Assembly: GCA_007122335.1 (NCBI GenBank)
Contig: SKTZ01000036.1
Span: 1 to 42,632, forward strand
From: Bacillota bacterium
Lineage (GTDB): Bacteria > Bacillota > Halanaerobiia > B1SED10-174
DNA: 42,632 nucleotides
Direction of reading: 5' to 3'
Made by a program: the position numbers and the translations under genes. The stretch's first letter is position 1; each line of letters begins with the position of its first letter. Shown here piece after piece: positions 38,870-42,632 of this stretch. A model generated the notes under the pieces. That model was not told the origin of the DNA, did no database searches, and worked only from the letters and a program-made list of their open reading frames with translations.

Positions 38870-40301
38870 GTTTGCCCCAAGCCCGACGGGAGAAATTCAT
38901 ATCGGTAACATAAGAACGGCTATTTTCAACTGGTTGTATGCCCGGAAGGAAGAGGGAACTTTTATACTTAGAATTGAGGACACGGACAGGGAACGCTCTA
39001 CCGAGGAATTCAAGGAGATTATTTTTCGAGAGCTTAAGTGGCTGGGCCTTGATGTAGATGAAGGTGTTGGCGCTGGAGGCGGTTATGGCCCCTATCAGCA
39101 GATGGAGAGACTGGAAATATACCGGGAGTATGCCCGAATTCTGGAACAGAAAGGGCTTGCCTATCCCTGTTTTTGTTCCCCCGAAGAACTGGAAACTGAA
39201 AGAGAAAAAGCCATGCAGGAAGGCAGGGGATCTCGATACAGTGGAAAGTGCCGTAACCTTTCTCCTGAAAAAAGAGCCAGAGCCCGGGAACAGAAAACTC
39301 CTGAAGCTCTCCGTTTTTTAAACAGGTTTGAGGGTCCGGTTAGTTTCCCGGATATTATTCGGGGAGAGATTTCCTTTGAAGCTGAAACCCTGGATGATTT
39401 TGTCCTGATGAAATCAGATGGTTCGCCCACCTATAATTTCGCCTGTGTTATTGACGATTATACCATGGAGATTTCCCACGTAATTCGGGGAGAAGATCAT
39501 ATTTCCAATACACCAAAGCAAATCCTTTTATATAAGGGTCTGGGCTGGGAGTTGCCTGAATTTGCCCATTTACCCCTTATCCTGGATAAGGACCGCAGGA
39601 GAATGAAGAAAAGGTCCGGAGAAGCAGAAGTTTTTATCAGTCGTTACAGAGATATGGGCTATCTTCCTGATGCGATGCTGAATTATCTGGCTCTTCTGGG
39701 CTGGTCTGACCAGAGCGGGGAAGAAGTTCTCACCAGGGAAGAGTTAATCGCCGGTTTTTCGTTGGAAAGAATAAAGCACAGCGGAGCTATTTTTGATCGG
39801 GAAAAACTGGACTGGATGAATGGTGTATATATAAGGAAGTTAAATCTGGAAGGCTTGAGGGAAAAAGCGGTGCCTTTTTTCAGGAAGAAAGGTATTGAGC
39901 TTTTTGGGGAAAAAATGGATTATCTTCTCCTGGCTCTGCAGGAAAAGGTTTCGACCCTTGAGGAAATGGGGGCAATGGCTGCTGATTTTACCGGAGACCT
40001 GGAATACGAGAACAGGGAAAAAGCAAAGGAAATTTTCAGCCAGGACCGAGTGGATGAAGTTCTTAAAGCCCTGCAGGTAAAGCTTAAAGGGAAAAAAGAA
40101 GTTCCCCCCGAGGAAGGAAAAGGTTTCCTCAAGGAAATAGGAAAAGAACTGGGAGTTAAGGGAAAACTTGTTTTCCAGCCGGTCCGCTGGGCCCTTACAG
40201 GTAAAGGTTCTGGCCCGGATTTGAATTTTATTATGGCCTTTTTAGGGCCGGAGGAAGCAGTTAGCCGCCTGGGAAAAGCTCTTGAATTGAGAGAGGATTG
40301 A
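38853..40301 (+). CDS. gltX: Glutamyl-tRNA synthetase
   Basis: A 482-residue class I synthetase that charges tRNA-Glu (and perhaps tRNA-Gln). The N-terminus reads [22 protein letters not shown], with the HIGH motif as HIGN. [13 protein letters not shown] and the [18 protein letters not shown] block are present. The KMSKS region reads [13 protein letters not shown], an unusual RMKKR form. The C-terminal anticodon domain is complete. The frame extends to 38826, but GGGAGG is 8 bases from GTG 38853. It overlaps ispDF by 17 bases and is followed closely by thyX. Confidence 0.95.
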   Translation: [482 protein letters not shown]

Positions 40302-40306
40302 TTATA

Positions 40307-41014
40307 ATGAGTACCTATTCCCAGATGCACGTTGAAATCCTGAGCCACACCCCTGACCCGGAAAGGGTAGTCGCCCTGGCCGCCCGCCTCTGTTATTCTC
40401 CTTTGAGCGGCGAACAATTAAAGGCTGCCCTGACTCCAGAAAAAGTAGAAAGTTTACTGGAAAAGGTTTTGGGGATGGGCCATTTTTCCGTCCTCGAACA
40501 TGTCTCTTTCACCTTCCTTATTGAAGGGATATCCCGTGTAACCACTCATCAACTGGTCCGACACCGCATCGGTTGTTCCTACTCGCAAAAATCGCAACGT
40601 TATGTCCGGGAAACTGAACCCGAATTTGTTGTGCCCCCAAAAATTGAGAAAGATCCGGTAAAAAGTGAAGAGTTTTTAAAAACCTGCCGGGAAGCTTTCT
40701 CAACGTATTGTGATCTTGTTGACCGGGGAGTTCATCAGGAGGAAGCCCGCTACCTTCTTCCCCAGGCTCTGGAAAGTAAAATTGTAGTGACAATGAATGG
40801 AAGAGCATTACACCATTTCTTTTCCCTGCGCTGCTGTACCAGGGCCCAGGGAGAAATCAGGACCATGGCCCGGAAAATGTTGAAACTGGTTAAAGAAAAA
40901 GCACCCCTCCTTTTTGAGACTGCGGGAGCAGCATGCGAGAGAGGGCCCTGCCCCGAAGGAGATAAATCCTGCGGGCGGTGGCGGAAGAAAGGTGAAGTTA
41001 ATGGAAACCATTAG
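40307..41014 (+). CDS. thyX: Flavin-dependent thymidylate synthase ThyX
   Basis: ThyX methylates dUMP to dTMP using methylenetetrahydrofolate and FAD/NADPH, replacing ThyA. The 235-residue protein has LEHVSFTFLIEGISRVTTHQL and the signature RHRIGCSYSQKSQRYV, a clostridial form one residue longer than the textbook RHRxxSxNxxSxR. The C-terminal FFSLRCCTRAQGEIRTMA holds the FAD contacts. ATG 40307 lies five bases after the gltX stop; the TTG at 40298 is inside gltX. It overlaps rlmB by 14 bases. Many cysteines cluster near the C-terminus. Confidence 0.95.
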   Translation: MSTYSQMHVEILSHTPDPERVVALAARLCYSPLSGEQLKAALTPEKVESLLEKVLGMGHFSVLEHVSFTFLIEGISRVTTHQLVRHRIGCSYSQKSQRYVRETEPEFVVPPKIEKDPVKSEEFLKTCREAFSTYCDLVDRGVHQEEARYLLPQALESKIVVTMNGRALHHFFSLRCCTRAQGEIRTMARKMLKLVKEKAPLLFETAGAACERGPCPEGDKSCGRWRKKGEVNGNH

Positions 41015-41726
41015 TGGGAGAAACCCGGTCCTTGAAGCTTTAAGATCGGGTCGGGAAATTAAAGAGATATTTATCCTCCGCGATGGCCGGGGGCCGGCGG
41101 TTGAAGAAATTAAAAGAATGGCGGCCCGAAAGAGAATAACTCTGCAGGAGGTTGACCGGAGAAAACTTGATCAGATGGCTACAGGAAACCATCAAGGAGT
41201 TCTTGCCCGGGTCAGGCCCCGTTCCCCCTGGAAGATGGAGGATATATTAAATAAGGAAGATTTAAGTTTGATTATTGCCCTGGACCAGATTCAGGATCCG
41301 CAAAATTTAGGAGCAATTATTCGCTCAGCCGCATTTATGGGAGTCGATGGAATTTTATCCCCTAAGGACAGGTCTGCTCCTCTGACTGAAACTGTACAAA
41401 GGGCCAGCTCCGGCGGGTTGGAGTGGGTTCCGGTTGTAGAAATCACCAATCTGGCCCGGACCATTGATGAATTTAAGGATAGGGGTTTCTGGATTACAGC
41501 GGGAGATCAAAATGCTAAAACTCAACCCTGGCAGGTGGATTTTACTTATCCAACACTTATTGTTATCGGGAGCGAGGGAAAAGGTGTTCGCCCGCTGGTC
41601 AGGAAAAAATGTGACCACTTTATCCGTATCCCGGGAACAGGGAACTTAGAATCCTTAAATGCTTCGGTGGCTACAGGGATAATACTTTATGAGATTATGA
41701 GGCAGCGAAAAACGGAGCAGGAATAA
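41001..41726 (+). CDS. rlmB: 23S rRNA 2'-O-methyltransferase RlmB (SpoU family)
   Basis: A 241-residue SpoU-type methyltransferase for 23S rRNA G2251 (E. coli numbering). The N-terminal substrate-binding part opens ISGRNPVLEAL. The knotted catalytic domain has LDQIQDPQNLGAIIRSAAFMG (motif 1), IGSEGKGVRPLVRKKCD (motif 2) and IPGTGNLESLNASVATGIILYE (motif 3). The frame is open upstream inside thyX, but AAAGGTGA lies 5-6 bases before ATG 41001. It overlaps thyX by 14 bases. In Bacillus the homologue YacO stands in the same neighbourhood before sigH. Confidence 0.95.
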   Translation: METISGRNPVLEALRSGREIKEIFILRDGRGPAVEEIKRMAARKRITLQEVDRRKLDQMATGNHQGVLARVRPRSPWKMEDILNKEDLSLIIALDQIQDPQNLGAIIRSAAFMGVDGILSPKDRSAPLTETVQRASSGGLEWVPVVEITNLARTIDEFKDRGFWITAGDQNAKTQPWQVDFTYPTLIVIGSEGKGVRPLVRKKCDHFIRIPGTGNLESLNASVATGIILYEIMRQRKTEQE

Positions 41727-41730
41727 TGTC

Positions 41731-41759
41731 TTGACGATTTTTATGCTAATAAGTATAAT
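41731..41759 (+). promoter_or_regulatory. Sigma-A promoter of sigH
   Basis: TTGACG (41731-41736), a 17-base spacer and a perfect TATAAT (41754-41759), four bases after rlmB and about 40 bases before the sigH start. Confidence 0.88.
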
Positions 41760-41802
41760 ATAAGGGAGACTTTGGACCGAATTTTTTCTGGGGGGTATAT
41801 TA

Positions 41803-42456
41803 TTGAAGGGTAATCTGCAGCAGCAGAAGGAAGAAAAGGTTTTATGTTACAGTGAGCGGTGTGATGACGAACTGGTTGAATTCTGTCATCAAGGAGATTC
41901 ATACGCCCTCGATCATTTAATCCGCAAGTATAAAAACTTTGTTAGAGCTAAATCAAGATCATATTTTTTGATTGGAGCAGACCGAGAAGATATTGTCCAG
42001 GAGGGCATGATCGGTTTGTATAAGGCTATCCGAGATTATCGGCCTGATCGCCTTGCTTCTTTTAGGGCCTTCGCCGAATTATGTATTACCCGCCAGATTA
42101 TTACTGCTATTAAAACTGCAACCCGCCAGAAACACCAGCCATTAAATTCTTATGTTTCATTAAACAAACCAATTTATGATGAAGAATCTGACCGCACCCT
42201 TTTAGATGTTCTGCGGGGAAGCAAGTTAACCAATCCAGAAGATTTATTTATTAGCAAAGAAACCTATAGTTTAATTGAAAACAAGATTACCGAAATGCTC
42301 AGCGAACTGGAGATGAATGTTCTCCAGGAATACCTTGACGGGAAATCCTATCAGGAAATTGCTGATCATCTCGACCGCCATGTTAAATCGGTGGACAATG
42401 CATTGCAGAGAGTTAAAAGGAAGCTGGAAGTTTTTTTGCGCAAACACAATATTTAG
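41803..42456 (+). CDS. sigH: RNA polymerase sigma-H factor (SigH family)
   Basis: A 217-residue sigma-70-family factor of the SigH/Spo0H group, which drives early-stationary, competence or sporulation genes in Firmicutes. Region 2 is clear (ALDHLIRKYKNFVRAKSRSYFL, DREDIVQEGMIGLYKAIRDY), as is region 4 (LSELEMNVLQEYLDGKSYQEIADHLDRHVKSVDNALQRVKRKL). The position after rlmB and before tuf matches sigH of many Clostridia. The start is TTG with GGGGGG 8-9 bases upstream. It has its own consensus promoter. Whether this organism sporulates cannot be judged from the window. Confidence 0.94.
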   Translation: MKGNLQQQKEEKVLCYSERCDDELVEFCHQGDSYALDHLIRKYKNFVRAKSRSYFLIGADREDIVQEGMIGLYKAIRDYRPDRLASFRAFAELCITRQIITAIKTATRQKHQPLNSYVSLNKPIYDEESDRTLLDVLRGSKLTNPEDLFISKETYSLIENKITEMLSELEMNVLQEYLDGKSYQEIADHLDRHVKSVDNALQRVKRKLEVFLRKHNI

Positions 42457-42512
42457 GAGCTCAGAACTGATTAATTTACTGCACAATTGTGTAAAAGGAG
42501 GAAGAAGAATCT

Positions 42513-42632
42513 ATGGCCAAAGCTAAGTTTGAAAGAAAGAAACCGCACGTTAATGTGGGAACCATCGGACACATCGACCACGGAAAAACCACCCTTACTG
42601 CAGCAATTACCCGGACCCTTTCCAGCAAAGGA
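42513..42632 (+). CDS. tuf: Elongation factor Tu, N-terminal part (runs off the window)
   Basis: The first 40 codons of EF-Tu, the GTPase that brings aminoacyl-tRNA to the ribosome. The N-terminus reads [20 protein letters not shown], directly followed by [12 protein letters not shown], which is the P-loop (GHIDHGKT). AAAGGAGG lies 13 bases before the ATG. The gap to sigH is only 56 bases and shows no obvious promoter or terminator. The order sigH-tuf is known from Clostridia, where rpmG, secE and nusG usually follow. Confidence 0.97.
   Translation, partial: MAKAKFERKKPHVNVGTIGHIDHGKTTLTAAITRTLSSKG

Noticed and set aside
1-42632. Search by eye for CRISPR arrays, IS ends, phage genes and rRNA
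   Set aside because: No regularly spaced repeats, transposase or integrase motifs, or rRNA-like sequence were found.

Overview
The window reads as one contiguous, densely packed chromosome segment of a Clostridia-type Firmicute. The strongest evidence is the run ctsR-mcsA-mcsB-clpC-radA-disA, followed by a CarD-family regulator, a PIN/TRAM membrane protein, a fused ispDF, gltX, thyX, rlmB, sigH and the start of tuf. This is the classic stress/DNA-integrity/isoprenoid/translation block of Clostridia. Strong AGGAGG-type ribosome sites, many TTG/GTG starts and near-consensus sigma-A promoters fit this. Both ABC substrate-binding proteins carry type I signal peptides with no lipobox cysteine, whereas another protein here has a proper lipobox. 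This hints at a diderm (outer-membrane) Firmicute, but that is inference. I cannot name the genus.

Layout. 1-4.2 kb: end of a probable tatA, then mobA and tatC (Tat export plus molybdenum cofactor), an exported alpha/beta hydrolase, a rhomboid protease, a YwlG/DUF436 protein and a DJ-1/PfpI protein. 4.2-8.2 kb: a doubtful small membrane ORF, a rubrerythrin-like protein, a GH13 alpha-glucosidase, an acetamidase/formamidase and an HPP membrane protein. 8.3-12 kb: pstS-pstC-pstA behind possible Pho boxes, without pstB or phoU, converging on a solitary rnfD-like gene. 12-16.8 kb: anchored rhodanese, ferritin, amidohydrolase, glycerophosphodiesterase, tRNA-Ala(CGC), a DUF2937-like protein and a small VOC protein. 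17-21 kb: a peptide ABC transporter (binding protein and two permeases) with a possible ADP-ribosyltransferase-fold protein at its end. 21-24.5 kb: HIT protein, OB-fold-like lipoprotein, ferredoxin-thioredoxin reductase catalytic chain coupled to an unknown protein, and cysS.

24.6-28.3 kb is the most unusual part. It is a three-gene, translationally overlapping operon: a GH125-like glycosidase, a nitrilase-fold protein whose catalytic Glu and Cys are both replaced, and a second nitrilase-fold protein with an intact Glu-Lys-Cys triad. This looks like an uncharacterised glycoside/amide-processing system. 28.3-42.6 kb is the conserved housekeeping block, with a readable CtsR operator and sigma-A promoters in front of ctsR, radA, carD and sigH.

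Many genes overlap head-to-tail by 4-17 bases (mobA/tatC, hydrolase/rhomboid, pstC/pstA, the glycosidase-nitrilase operon, mcsB/clpC, PIN-TRAM/ispDF/gltX, thyX/rlmB). Several convergent pairs overlap at their stops (rhomboid/ywlG, amidase/HPP, pstA/rnfD, disA/DUF). No rRNA, CRISPR array, insertion sequence or phage gene was seen.
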